NCBI GenBank assembly: GCA_021202275.1
Contig: JAJQDI010000031.1
Coordinates: forward strand, 1 to 64,000
From: Bacteroides sp.
GTDB lineage: Bacteria > Bacteroidota > Bacteroidia > Bacteroidales > Bacteroidaceae
Reading direction: 5' to 3'
DNA length: 64,000 bases
Position 1 is the stretch's first letter; the number at the start of each line of letters is the position of its first letter. The notes beneath the pieces are model-generated. The model was not told the DNA's origin and ran no database searches. It saw only the letters and a list, made by a program, of their open reading frames with translations. Both the position numbers and the translations under genes were made by a program. Positions 1-8,969 of this stretch are shown here, in pieces.

Positions 1-50
1 TATCAAAATGATAGTTCTCTAAATCTTAAATTATTTTAGCGGACACTAGT

Positions 51-150
51 GCACGGCGTGCGTCTCAGCATACCGAATGGAAATACATCTATCCCGTGGG
101 ATGACTTTTCTTGTTGGAACTGCACTGCGGAGACGCACGCCGTGCGTCTC
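51..150. repeat. Two copies of a dispersed GC-rich palindrome
   Basis: Positions 130-150 hold a 21-bp palindrome with arms GAGACGCACG and CGTGCGTCTC. Positions 51-66 hold the right half of the same element followed by GCATACCGAATGG, the flank that also follows the copy at 49271. The same palindrome or decayed forms recur at 32008, 49271, 52078, 60053 and 60209, always between genes. I see no convincing gene in 1-793. Confidence 0.8.
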
Positions 151-448
151 TACACAGGATACAGGAACAGGAGATATACAATGGATCAGAAGTACTTACT
201 TACATCTTCTTATAGGATATGTTTCTCCAGGTCGATAAAATCAGCCATTTCATCGATTGTTTTTGCAGAATATATCTGGTACTGGCTTCTTTGTTGAGCT
301 TTATACGGCAAAATATCTCCTAATATATAAAAGTACCGCTACCTGATTATTCCGGCTACCTAAAAACACACCGGTAGATCTAACCCCATAAGGACCTTTG
401 TCTAACCCATCATCCTCAAAGCATTAACCCTGTTTTCCTTATACTTTA

Positions 449-522
449 GTTGGGCCCACAGTTGTGGGCCCAACGGTTTACAATTGAAGGCCCATCGGCC
501 CACAGCTGTGGGCCGATGGGCC
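449..522. repeat. Two adjacent near-perfect GGCCC palindromes
   Basis: Arms 449-460 and 463-474 (GTTGGGCCCACA and its complement) are separated by 2 bp. Arms 489-505 and 506-522 form a perfect 34-bp palindrome without a loop. Both share the core GGCCCACAG/CTGTGGGCC. They lie beyond the 3' end of the fimbrial operon and would form strong hairpins; no U-tract follows, so a terminator role is uncertain. Confidence 0.75.
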
Positions 523-622
523 CGGATATGCGGACTCAACTAAACAACAAAGAAAAGAGGCTTCTTGCAGCAGGGATATGTACTTGAATTACCTGGATAA
601 AGTGGTTAAGGCACGAGCCACC

Positions 623-724
623 GTGAAGGCGTGAAAGCAGGTGAAGGTATAAAAACACATGTAGCCTTCACACATAACACAAACACATACAGGCATATAC
701 CTAAGGTTGTGAAGGCGTGAAAGC
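623..724. repeat. 16-bp direct repeat pair
   Basis: GTGAAGGCGTGAAAGC occurs at 623-638 and again at 709-724. A related inverted stretch (CCTTCACACATAAC) lies between them at about 664-677. The function is unknown. Confidence 0.6.
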
Positions 725-793
725 TACTATGCGGAAAACTTTATATAGAATATCGGAAAAACCAACCGGTCCACTACGTTACCGGCAGGCAGA

Positions 794-1723
794 TCAGTTT
801 GCTATGCCGGTATTGGTCGGAGCAACGACCCATGGCTCAATCCTCGCGCTCACCGGTATAGGTACCCTCTGTACACTGATGCTCCACCCATGTTGCACAC
901 CCGCTTCGAACCTTACATTGGACGGTACATACCAGGTATAAATATCAGTTCCCAGAATGAAATCAAACCTCCATTCCCCGGTATAGGTCGTGACAGCAGG
1001 CAGAAAAATAGCTTCATATCTCTTACCATCTTCAATCATCTTTATATCTATAGGTAAATTTCCAGGATTGTCATAGGTAGATAATTTTCCTGTAGACAGA
1101 TCAAATTCCGCATTGGTATTCATCCCATGAACTCTCACAGCCATACCTGACAGACTCGTCATTCCCTGGCCAGGAATCGTCTCCAGAACGAGTCTGGCCA
1201 GTTGATGAGAGAATACAAGGTTTACCTCAGGATCTGTCTTATCATATCCTGCGGTATTGAAACGGTAACTATTGGCATAGAGCAGATCGATCGCTGCCTG
1301 ATTGTCCTGATTAGATACAGACACCGGATAGATCAGATTGTTGACCTCCGAACTGAAAGGATAATACGCCCAGAAATCCACTTTCTGTGTCTCATCCACA
1401 GGGAAATAGATATCCTCATATCCCTGGGCAACAGTAAACGTACTGGTTCCGTCTTCAGACCAATATTTTACATTCTCTGCATCCGCAAAGAGATCGGACG
1501 TTCCGTTGTTTACCATAAAAACACCTATGGAATCCTCCCTGTTCCATGTATCTCCCGAGGCACGGCTCTGTGTAGTTACCTCCTGACTGCCTCCGTCCAT
1601 TCCGACCGAAAACCGGGCTGCTACCCGAGTAGTATCAGCTATATGCTCTTCCTGATTGCAGGCAGTCACGATCAATGCCACCAACAGATAAGCAGCTAAG
1701 CCTTTTAATTTGTTCTTGTTCAT
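794..1723 (-). CDS. Fimbrillin-family lipoprotein (type V-like pilus subunit)
   Basis: A 309-aa protein with a lipoprotein signal: a basic start, a hydrophobic stretch and lipobox IVTAC at about residue 22. It is therefore exported, lipidated and probably moved to the surface. The layout matches Bacteroidales fimbrillin proteins: a polar N-terminal strand region, a central ...DILYAN-like segment (here IDLLYANSY) followed by a LVFSHQLARLVLET stretch, and a C-terminal strand with AGVQHGW followed by ARIEPW. It is the last gene of the fimbrial operon, after a second fimbrillin-like gene, so it is a candidate stalk or accessory subunit. In this family the lipidated precursor is cleaved at an Arg and polymerises by strand exchange; that is family knowledge, not visible here. 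Which of the two fimbrillins is the major subunit cannot be told. Confidence 0.8.
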   Translation of the reverse strand: MNKNKLKGLAAYLLVALIVTACNQEEHIADTTRVAARFSVGMDGGSQEVTTQSRASGDTWNREDSIGVFMVNNGTSDLFADAENVKYWSEDGTSTFTVAQGYEDIYFPVDETQKVDFWAYYPFSSEVNNLIYPVSVSNQDNQAAIDLLYANSYRFNTAGYDKTDPEVNLVFSHQLARLVLETIPGQGMTSLSGMAVRVHGMNTNAEFDLSTGKLSTYDNPGNLPIDIKMIEDGKRYEAIFLPAVTTYTGEWRFDFILGTDIYTWYVPSNVRFEAGVQHGWSISVQRVPIPVSARIEPWVVAPTNTGIAN

Positions 1724-1882
1724 CTTCGTTACTTTTAGAAATTTACATTATATATGGTTTTGTATATATTTCTTTTTTTGCACAGATCCCCTTCATGGCT
1801 TTCTTTCCTCCGAGATCTCTGCTTAATACAGGCGTTCTGTTCATGAGACCTATGCGGTGAACAGCCTCTTTCTGTCCGTAAA

Positions 1883-3016
1883 CTACCGACAGAGATCCGG
1901 ATGCTGTGCGACACCCTCTCCATCTCTGTCAACAACGGTATAACCCAGGACCTGAATGTCCGGTGCAGAGGCAACCGCTCCGGCAGCCTGCTTCGAACGA
2001 CCGGAAACAGAAGTGTCAATGATGGTAATATCCCAGACATGGATCTTCCCTGGTTCGAAAACATCCCCATCGCCCAGCTTCCATGTAAAAGAGCGGTCAT
2101 CCTCTGTGGTAAACCTGACTTCCCGGCCGGGTGTTGTGCCCGGAACGAGAATGGCTTCATACGTTGCGGCGTAGGAAGAAGTCTCCGGAGAGTCCCATCT
2201 CCACATAGAGATAGTCTTCGAATCATGAATCAAGATATCTCTGAATGTGATCCCGTCTGCCAGAGCGAGACCGGCACAATAAGGCACCTTGCATACTTCG
2301 GCACTTACACGGGAAAAGTCCGTACCTTGCATACTGCTATCAGCGATCAGGTTGATCCTCAGTTTACTCATCACATGCCTGAAAGAGAACCGGATGGAAT
2401 CTCTCTCCTCTCTGTACCTGTCTTTCGGATTGTCGCTGTAGAGAATATCTATTTGAGACCGGTTCTCCTCGGTAGACTGGTCCATCATCCGGACACTATC
2501 CAGAGGTAACACGAAATACGTATTATTATCTACTATCTTCACTGCATCTGTATAAGGATAATAAGCGATAAAATCGACGTGATCCTGATTCGGGAAATAA
2601 ATCACCTCTCCTTGAGTGCGTGGTTGTATAGTTCCCATATTAGTATTCATTCCGCAAAAGACAACATACTGTTTGTTATAGCGTTGTTCTACACAACTTG
2701 CCGTTGTAAGAGGCACAGAAGCATACTTCATATAGATCCCTACCAGGTCACCGTTCACCCAATAATTCCCACCATTTGTAGTACGGGTAGCAGCAGCTAC
2801 GGACAGAGAAGCGGTGAAATGGACCGGCACCCGTTCTTCCTCCGCAGGAAGAAGGTCTTCCTGCTGCGCACAACCTGTGATCAGGAAAATACCCCCCAGC
2901 CACACATACTTTTTGGGGATCAGCAGCCTACCACACAGCCGGGAGGCTACGCTTTCTATCCGTGAAACCATAGACCCATTGCCCCTGTATACCCGGGCAA
3001 CCCCTTTATCTTCCAT
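1883..3016 (-). CDS. Fimbrillin-family lipoprotein
   Basis: A 377-aa lipoprotein with hydrophobic stretch YVWLGGIFLITGC ending in the lipobox Cys. The first Met leaves an unusually long N-terminal leader; an internal Met 15 codons downstream (start at 2971) is a shorter alternative, and the true start is open. Fimbrillin signatures are QIDILYS in the middle, a following FRHVMSKLRINL strand, and a C-terminal EPGKIHVWDITI strand. It lies between the DUF5119 gene (114 bp upstream) and the other fimbrillin (159 bp downstream), all on one strand, so co-transcription is likely. A role as a pilus subunit is inferred from family and neighbours. Confidence 0.75.
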   Translation of the reverse strand: MEDKGVARVYRGNGSMVSRIESVASRLCGRLLIPKKYVWLGGIFLITGCAQQEDLLPAEEERVPVHFTASLSVAAATRTTNGGNYWVNGDLVGIYMKYASVPLTTASCVEQRYNKQYVVFCGMNTNMGTIQPRTQGEVIYFPNQDHVDFIAYYPYTDAVKIVDNNTYFVLPLDSVRMMDQSTEENRSQIDILYSDNPKDRYREERDSIRFSFRHVMSKLRINLIADSSMQGTDFSRVSAEVCKVPYCAGLALADGITFRDILIHDSKTISMWRWDSPETSSYAATYEAILVPGTTPGREVRFTTEDDRSFTWKLGDGDVFEPGKIHVWDITIIDTSVSGRSKQAAGAVASAPDIQVLGYTVVDRDGEGVAQHPDLCR

Positions 3017-3130
3017 CTGCAGAAGAGAAAAATGAACACATTGTATATCGGACTCATCTTGTATCGTTTTTACTGTTACTTATCCCTTATGAAGGGTTTA
3101 TTCCTTCTATCGGGTACACCTGCGTAGATC

Positions 3131-4024
3131 TTACGTAGCTATACCGCTACCCCCTCCCCCTGTTTTCCAGTCTTCGATCGTAGCCGTAAATCCGGCCTCT
3201 ACTTCCGGGTCAGGCACGATCACCAGACGCGCGGTGAGACTCAGGGGCGTTTTCTTATCGTTGTTGAAGTCTGACAAAGCAGTCGACAAGTCGCTATCAA
3301 CCCGGATAGCGTGTGAGCCGCTACCCGCGAGGTAAAGACAGACACACAGGGTCTGATCTGCTCCGGAGATACCCAGCAACCGTACCGTAACCGACCATTT
3401 GCCGGGATCTGCGCCATCGGCTATCTGCGCAAACTCTAATGCTACATCGGAAGTACCCGTATGCAGCTCCTGATCTATATCCAACTCCCCGGCCACACCA
3501 GTGAGCCACCCCTCTATGGAGAGGATCTGCTCCGGATCTACTCCTTCCGGTTCCACCACTAATGTCAGTTGACGTATCTGTTGACGCATAGAGGCTGTCA
3601 GTGTATGCACATGGTCTTTCTCTACCGTGACCTCCGTGGCACAGGAAAAGAACCATTCCGGCGTCGGGTAGATGAACGTAGCCTCCTCCGCTCCGTCCCT
3701 GCCGGATACCCGGGCTACCCGGGCCACCGTACCCTCTACCGTGATGTACTCCGACGGGTTGTAGACATGAACCGCGTAGGTTCCGGCTTCGAAAAGGTGA
3801 TCCAGTACAGAGGTAGTCCCACTTACCTCCTCCCGGTAGTCACCTACCTGCACGGTATACCGTCCGGGAATTTCTACACCGACCGGGCGATCGGACCACC
3901 CGGTAGTGAGAACGATCTTTCCGTGGTCCGGATGAGGGGTATAGTAGATCGGATCTTTTACGTCGCATCCCGTACCCATGAGTAACACACCCGCTATACC
4001 TATCGTTATTCTGTTTATTTTCAT
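3131..4024 (-). CDS. DUF5119-type lipoprotein of the fimbrial locus
   Basis: A 297-aa lipoprotein: short signal with lipobox MGTGC at about residue 20, then DVKDPIYYTPHP. The CDxKxPLYYxxHP-like start, a GTYAVHVYN segment and repeated beta-rich stretches match the DUF5119 family, which is usually found beside fimbrillins and is structurally related to Mfa2/FimB anchor proteins. It begins 19 bp after the OmpA/DUF3575 gene and so is the second gene of the operon. Probable job: pilus anchor or tip-associated subunit in the outer membrane. The C-terminus ends in a Gly-rich tail (GGGGSG). The family call is fairly sure; the anchor role is inference. Confidence 0.7.
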   Translation of the reverse strand: MKINRITIGIAGVLLMGTGCDVKDPIYYTPHPDHGKIVLTTGWSDRPVGVEIPGRYTVQVGDYREEVSGTTSVLDHLFEAGTYAVHVYNPSEYITVEGTVARVARVSGRDGAEEATFIYPTPEWFFSCATEVTVEKDHVHTLTASMRQQIRQLTLVVEPEGVDPEQILSIEGWLTGVAGELDIDQELHTGTSDVALEFAQIADGADPGKWSVTVRLLGISGADQTLCVCLYLAGSGSHAIRVDSDLSTALSDFNNDKKTPLSLTARLVIVPDPEVEAGFTATIEDWKTGGGGSGIAT

Positions 4025-4043
4025 ATACCCTCCTTTTTTGTTC

Positions 4044-5129
4044 TCATTTCCTGCCTACCTTCCACATCAGGCTGATATCTGCCTGTGTAGGGCCCCACAC
4101 ATTCTTTGTCTGGTTGTGCGCTTTATAGACCCGCACACCGTCGATGATACCGAATGTGTCGTATTCGAAACGTGTATAGCCCAACCCCAGATTGAAGTCG
4201 ACCGACAGGCAGCTGCTCAGAGGAAGCTGGTAACCGACCGTGAGGCCGCCTCCATAGATATTTCCCTGATAGCCCGTATCTTTGGAGAGTACACGTGCCA
4301 GCCCTCTGTAGACATTGGCTTCTCCAACGTTGGCCCCCAGACCGACATACAGCTGTCGGGATTCCAGTACATACCACCGCACTTCCGGACTGATCAGCCA
4401 CATCTTCTGCACCCGCTTGTGGGTATTTCCCCAATACGCGTAACTACCCTCCAGTTTGATACCTATATCCTGAGTCAGGCGCCATTCCACACCCAGAGTA
4501 GGGGTCAATAGGGCATCGTAGAGCAGGTTGGTGCGCAGATACCATCCGGTCGGCACCTCACGGGTAGCCGCAGGCACAGGCAACGGTCCGGGAGTCGCTT
4601 CCACAACCGGCACGGGCTCCGGTTCAGGTTCAGGAACGAATTCCACGACGGGCTCCGGCTCCGGTTCCGGCTGCCGGATAGGTTCCCTGACCGGTATACG
4701 CAGGGTAACTACCACCTTGTCTTTATAAGCCTGGCCGCTGGCATCTACATACGGAGTGGTCAAGTTGCGGGTGATAAAATGTTCTTCTTTCAATCCTACG
4801 TGCACGATCAGTTCCGACTTCACCCGGTTGGCACGGACAAAGGCCAGGTCTTTGTTGCGCTTCTGTTCGCGCATCGAAGCACTGTAGGCGTCGACATGCA
4901 AAGGGATACCACCGGAAGTGATCTCCTCTTTGTATGCGGCGATCACCGCGTACAGACGGGTTAGTTCCTGACCGTTCCCTTTCCAGGGAATATAGAACAT
5001 ATCATCGCCCGGTACAAACTCAAACACACACAGTTGTACAGAGTCTGGCTGCGCGGGCTGGCTGTAACAAAAAGGCATAGTGAATACACTGAACAGTAAG
5101 AGAAGTAAAATCTTTTTCACTGGTTTCAT
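4044..5129 (-). CDS. OmpA-like/DUF3575 outer-membrane barrel protein, first gene of fimbrial operon
   Basis: The start is set at MKPVKKILLLLL (5129), which gives a clean signal peptide ending at about CYSQ; the open frame extends upstream to 5261 without a plausible signal. The 361-aa product has three parts: an N-terminal OmpA-like periplasmic domain (DAYSAS...RNKDLAFVRANRVKSEL, the peptidoglycan-binding type of helix), a Pro/Glu linker of PEPEPEP repeats at about residues 155-190, and a C-terminal barrel typical of DUF3575 that starts at WYLRTNLLYDALLTPTLG. The domain order is the reverse of E. coli OmpA. It probably tethers the pilus base to outer membrane and cell wall. Promoter and operator motifs lie upstream at 5205-5261. 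Confidence 0.8.
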   Translation of the reverse strand: MKPVKKILLLLLFSVFTMPFCYSQPAQPDSVQLCVFEFVPGDDMFYIPWKGNGQELTRLYAVIAAYKEEITSGGIPLHVDAYSASMREQKRNKDLAFVRANRVKSELIVHVGLKEEHFITRNLTTPYVDASGQAYKDKVVVTLRIPVREPIRQPEPEPEPVVEFVPEPEPEPVPVVEATPGPLPVPAATREVPTGWYLRTNLLYDALLTPTLGVEWRLTQDIGIKLEGSYAYWGNTHKRVQKMWLISPEVRWYVLESRQLYVGLGANVGEANVYRGLARVLSKDTGYQGNIYGGGLTVGYQLPLSSCLSVDFNLGLGYTRFEYDTFGIIDGVRVYKAHNQTKNVWGPTQADISLMWKVGRK

Positions 5130-5204
5130 GAAGTTATATATAAGCAGGTTTCTTTTCGTTCCTATATGGTGAAGAGAACACATTCCATAGAGATACTTTA
5201 CTTT

Positions 5205-5262
5205 CAAAAGTATATACAAAGAAACAAATAAGAATCCCGGAACATATGACACACAGTACATT
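5205..5262 (-). promoter_or_regulatory. Fimbrial operon promoter region and putative AraC operator
   Basis: Read on the minus strand, 5212-5205 is TACTTTTG, an exact TAnnTTTG -7 box. At 5248-5261 the plus strand reads GACACACAGTACAT, the same motif as at 6255 and 6276. Its near edge is 119 bp from the OmpA start codon, the same distance as in the AraC gene. The remaining stretch 5263-5674 holds nothing I can assign. Confidence 0.6.
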
Positions 5263-5674
5263 ATTTATGCCATACCGTACGAAAATGCAAATTTGTTTAT
5301 TGAGATAAATGATTGATAATAAAAACTTTCCATCCAGGTAGCCTGTTTTTAGACCTTTTTCATCCCGACCCTACCCTAAATCACATATTCCCACTCCCGC
5401 GCATAGGGGATTCTATACATGTTTTTCCGGTTTGCAGAGCATGAAAAATACAGGAAGTAAATGATCCGGGAAGGATCAGTGAGGCAGATATGTACCGAAT
5501 CGTTTACATACTATAAGGTAAGAATCCTTCCGCTTTCCGGAAAACATACTTTACCCTATACTTCTTTATCTCTCACCGGTCCGGTAAAGGAGAGAAAGGC
5601 AACACCTGTGAAGCCATGGAATGTATCCGGACCGCAGATAGTACGTTCGCCGTCCTATACAACAGGGATCGTTC

Positions 5675-6136
5675 TTATTCTCTGACCGTTTTGCGGTATA
5701 CCGCCGGGCTCATGTGGTAGGTCTGACGAAAAAGACGATAGAAAGTACGGACCGAATTGTATCCACAGATGGCAGCAATAGCCTCAATCAGTTCATCTGT
5801 AGTTTCCAGCAACTGTCTGGCCTCTTCCTGCCGGAGGTGATTGATGTATTGCTGCAGGGTTTTGCCGGTAACTGCTTTCACGGCTTCGAACAGATAAGTC
5901 CGGTTGGTAGAAAGAGCAGTGACCAGTTCGCTGGCATTTATTTTCATTCGTGTGAAATTCTTATCTTCGACCAGATAGGCATGTAAACGTAAGAAAAGTT
6001 CACGCTGATTCCGGTCACCATTCAGATCTGTATGTTCGAATGCACACGGATTCACCGGATCTGCCGGGCCCAAAGGATTTGCCACGGAGTTTACGGAAGC
6101 CCAATCAGGTAAAGTCTTTTTTATCTGTTTTATCAT
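5675..6136 (-). CDS. Short AraC-family transcriptional regulator next to fimbrial genes
   Basis: A 153-aa protein. Its C-terminal 100 residues form a double helix-turn-helix of the AraC type: INASELVTALSTNRTYLFEAV (first HTH), QQYINHLRQEEARQLL (linker), then AIAAICGYNSVRTFYRLFRQTY and a closing MSPAVYR. The N-terminal 50 residues are not a known ligand-binding domain. Sequence and layout resemble the C-terminal part of the 604-aa regulator at 6900-8714, so it looks like a sensor-less relative. It lies directly upstream of the fimbrial operon on the same strand. A shared upstream motif suggests that it controls the fimbrial genes and itself. Confidence 0.85.
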   Translation of the reverse strand: MIKQIKKTLPDWASVNSVANPLGPADPVNPCAFEHTDLNGDRNQRELFLRLHAYLVEDKNFTRMKINASELVTALSTNRTYLFEAVKAVTGKTLQQYINHLRQEEARQLLETTDELIEAIAAICGYNSVRTFYRLFRQTYHMSPAVYRKTVRE

Positions 6137-6254
6137 TATGTAGTAGAGTCTTTATCTTTTCAATGCTACGTCCGGGAGAGGTTATATATACCCTGGGGCT
6201 CTTTGTATCTTAAAACAATTCTGCAAAAGTCAAATAAAAAACTTCTTAACAAGA

Positions 6255-6290
6255 GACACACAGTACATTTTTTGTGACACACAGTACAAA
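6255..6290 (-). promoter_or_regulatory. Paired putative AraC operator sites
   Basis: GACACACAGTACA occurs at 6255-6267 and 6276-6288, two helical turns (21 bp) apart, in the same orientation as the single copy at 5248. Its near edge is 119 bp from the start codon at 6136. Spacing and tandem arrangement suit an AraC dimer. The rest of 6137-6899 is AT-rich and has no gene. Confidence 0.6.
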
Positions 6291-6647
6291 AGTACGTAAG
6301 CAAATAAACACGTAATAAACTAATTACCTTACACTTAATTTCATATTACGAGAAGATCCGCTTCTTTTTCCTCACCCTACTTTCCTTTATAAAAAGAAAT
6401 CTCCGCAAAAGAAACCTTTTCCCTGAGTAATCCTGTTTCCCTGTTGTAAAACATTGTATCAGTTCTGTAACTTTTGCAGAATCAGTGGTATATACAATTG
6501 AGTTGGATCCCTGAGAAAGAAGATAGACAGTACATGTTGCGGAAAGTACGCTGTACGGAATGGGAACTTCCGTGTGAGCATCAGATTTTATTATAAGTAC
6601 GTTACAGGGAAATGGTACACTTCATCCGGATGTGTGTCTGAAAATAA

Positions 6648-6740
6648 GGTTTGCTACCCCATTATAGTTATTTGAAAATAATGATTATCCGGAAATGAGG
6701 TTTCTCAGAAAAGGAGGATTTCCCGGAAAGAAGAGTTGGG
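6648..6740. repeat. Degenerate 16-18 bp tandem repeats
   Basis: GAAAATAAGG-like units start at about 6648, 6674, 6692, 6708 and 6726 (last spacings 18, 16 and 18 bp), with CCGGAAA or CAGAAAA at the unit boundaries. They are imperfect and of unknown function. Confidence 0.4.
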
Positions 6741-6899
6741 ATGTATAGTACATCATACAATGTATATACGGTATGCCGGATGTATCAAAAAAATAACGCG
6801 TTATGATCCGGATATACGGCAAACCGGATACTTTTTACTCTGTACATAAAATACCTTGCAAGAAGATACAATGTAAACACAATATTCCCGAACCCAGCC

Positions 6900-8714
6900 T
6901 CACGATCCGGCGATCAGGCTTCTGAACTCACTGGGGGTCATCCCGTACCGCTCCTTGAAAAGCCGATGAAAAGTTGCCCGGCTATGGAAGCCGGATTCGA
7001 GCGCAATATCTTCTACAGTACGCCTTTCCGCCGGATGAGCCAGCAGTTTCCTCGCATGGTTCAACCGGATATGAGTGATATACTGCTGGATACTCATGTC
7101 GTAATACGTATGTATCGTATCGAATATATATTTTTCGTTGGTACCCAACTTATCGGCGATCGTCCTGCGATTGATCTCCGGATCGGTAAACACCGCAGGG
7201 TCTTTCATCAACTCTTTCAGGCGCAGATGGAGTTGGCCCAGGCGATCGGGCTGTGGATCATGTATATCCACAGCGATATCCTGCCGGGCCAGTTCGTCGC
7301 GCAACCGTTCGTTATCCGCTTCCAGTTTATCCTGTTCCCGAATACGTTCGACCAGAGAACGGTTCTTAAAACTTAGTCTGCGCGCGTTTACCATCACTAC
7401 CGCAACAATCACAACCAGCAACATCACCGCGGTGCTGAACCACCACACAGTGTTCCGGAAAAGGCGCCTGTCCTGCTCCTGCCGCATCTCCAGCTTATCC
7501 ACTTCGTATTGCGTACGTATCTCATTGAGGTGGGCCGCCATCTCTACTTTCTTTATAGAGTCGTTCCTCAGGATATAATCCATATAAGAATCGGCTGCCT
7601 TATCGTACAGCCCCTGCTCGTAGTAGAGTTGGGCCCGATAGCGCAACAGACTCAATTTGTCATAGAAAGAGGCTACTTCTCCATATTCCCGGTCTATCCG
7701 ATCGAGCGAATGGCCGGCTTCTTCGAATTTCCGCTGATCCAGCAACAACCTGAAACGTATATCTTCGAGGGTGTATATGCCCAGAGCTGTCTGGGAAAAA
7801 GAAATGGCCTCTGCCTGTACGATATATTTCCCGGCCAGGGCATAGTTCCTGAACCGTCTGTACACCTCGGCAGCAGACAGATAAAAGTTGAAGCGGTATT
7901 TCTCAATTACCTCGGCAATGGTACCCGAATTGGTTTCGCTGTAGGCAAGAAAGTCCTCATACGCTTTACACATCTCCAACGCATCCTGCAACTGGTTTTT
8001 CTTCAGATAGATATCGATAAGCAGGGTATAGGTATCACAGAGTATATCTACATTCCGGTCCTTATCCGCTACCACCAGTACTTCCCGGTAAGATTCAATA
8101 GCTTTATCAGAGAACCTAAGAGCGGAGTAGGCCCTTCCCATACATTTCAGAGCGGTAACAATACCGGAACTGCTGTTGCTTTCTCTCGACTCTTTGTAAA
8201 GTTTTTCAGATAGTTCTAACGCCTCTTCGTAGTTGCCCGACAGGATGTAATGGTCGGCCATGATCACCGATACATTCAGGTAATAGATCTCTGCCCTCGG
8301 ATCGGATCGAACCGTACGCATAAACTCCAGCGCCTGCAACGCCTCGGGCACCAAAACAGAGTCGGGAAGGTTGTAGTTATACAAGGCTTCTATCCATATC
8401 CCGTACAGGAAAGCACGTCCGAAGTCGTAATCATCCTTTTCTACCCTGTCCATACTTTGCCGCAGAAGTTGAAGATGAAGTTCCTGTTCGTTGAGTTCAT
8501 AGGCTCCGTAATGTGCCATCTGGTAAAGTCTGAGCAATTCGATTCCCGATAGAGTATCTGCTCCTTTCAGCAGGGAATCTATCTGTGGGGTATACTCCAC
8601 AGCAGACTGTACCTCCCGGGCGCTGCCCTGAGCATACAACCGGTCGGTATGTAAACAGATCGTTAAGAAACAACAGATAAGAATAGAGGAGTATAGGATC
8701 CTGAACTGTGTCAT
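6900..8714 (-). CDS. TPR sensor, membrane segment and AraC-type DNA-binding domain in one protein
   Basis: A 604-aa membrane regulator of a type common in Bacteroidota. There is a signal-like N-terminus (SILICCFLTICL), then helical TPR-type repeats over about residues 40-390 (for example ALKCMGRAYSALRFSDKAIESYREVL). One membrane span follows (TVWWFSTAVMLLVVIVAVVMV), then a coiled-coil (RIREQDKLEADNERLRDEL) and an AraC HTH at about residues 495-600 (SIQQYITHIRLNHARKLL, FHSRATFHRLFKERYGMTPSEFR). The TPR part should lie in the periplasm and the HTH in the cytoplasm. It lacks kinase and receiver domains, so it probably signals directly from periplasm to DNA. A TACATTTG box (minus strand, 8776-8769) lies upstream. 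The target genes are unknown; the adjacent fimbrial locus is the obvious candidate. Confidence 0.85.
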   Translation of the reverse strand: MTQFRILYSSILICCFLTICLHTDRLYAQGSAREVQSAVEYTPQIDSLLKGADTLSGIELLRLYQMAHYGAYELNEQELHLQLLRQSMDRVEKDDYDFGRAFLYGIWIEALYNYNLPDSVLVPEALQALEFMRTVRSDPRAEIYYLNVSVIMADHYILSGNYEEALELSEKLYKESRESNSSSGIVTALKCMGRAYSALRFSDKAIESYREVLVVADKDRNVDILCDTYTLLIDIYLKKNQLQDALEMCKAYEDFLAYSETNSGTIAEVIEKYRFNFYLSAAEVYRRFRNYALAGKYIVQAEAISFSQTALGIYTLEDIRFRLLLDQRKFEEAGHSLDRIDREYGEVASFYDKLSLLRYRAQLYYEQGLYDKAADSYMDYILRNDSIKKVEMAAHLNEIRTQYEVDKLEMRQEQDRRLFRNTVWWFSTAVMLLVVIVAVVMVNARRLSFKNRSLVERIREQDKLEADNERLRDELARQDIAVDIHDPQPDRLGQLHLRLKELMKDPAVFTDPEINRRTIADKLGTNEKYIFDTIHTYYDMSIQQYITHIRLNHARKLLAHPAERRTVEDIALESGFHSRATFHRLFKERYGMTPSEFRSLIAGS

Positions 8715-8768
8715 AAAAGTAAGAGGTGTTTGTGAATAAGAGTAAAATAGTACAGTTTCTCTGTTTCA

Positions 8769-8776
8769 CAAATGTA
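8769..8776 (-). promoter_or_regulatory. -7 box for the TPR/AraC regulator
   Basis: The minus strand reads TACATTTG, an exact TAnnTTTG, 55 bp before the start codon. I see no convincing -33 element. Confidence 0.45.
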
Positions 8777-8969
8777 ATAGATTTTTTGAGAATAAAAGGA
8801 ATGAAAGTTTAATTTTTGGCAGACGAAGAATTGGGATGAAAGAGTAATTTTATAAAATCTACTCTTCATATTGTTCTGAAAAAATTATATACATTATAAC
8901 TGATTACAGTAATAAAACATTACCTTTACAAAACACACATTTATTGTTTAACTATCAAATTACATTTTT

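Noticed and set aside
49..297. 82-aa frame at the window start
   Set aside because: It consists largely of the dispersed palindromes.
4528..4728. Open frame rich in Gly, Ser and Thr on the plus strand
   Set aside because: It is the antisense of the Pro/Glu linker of the DUF3575 protein.
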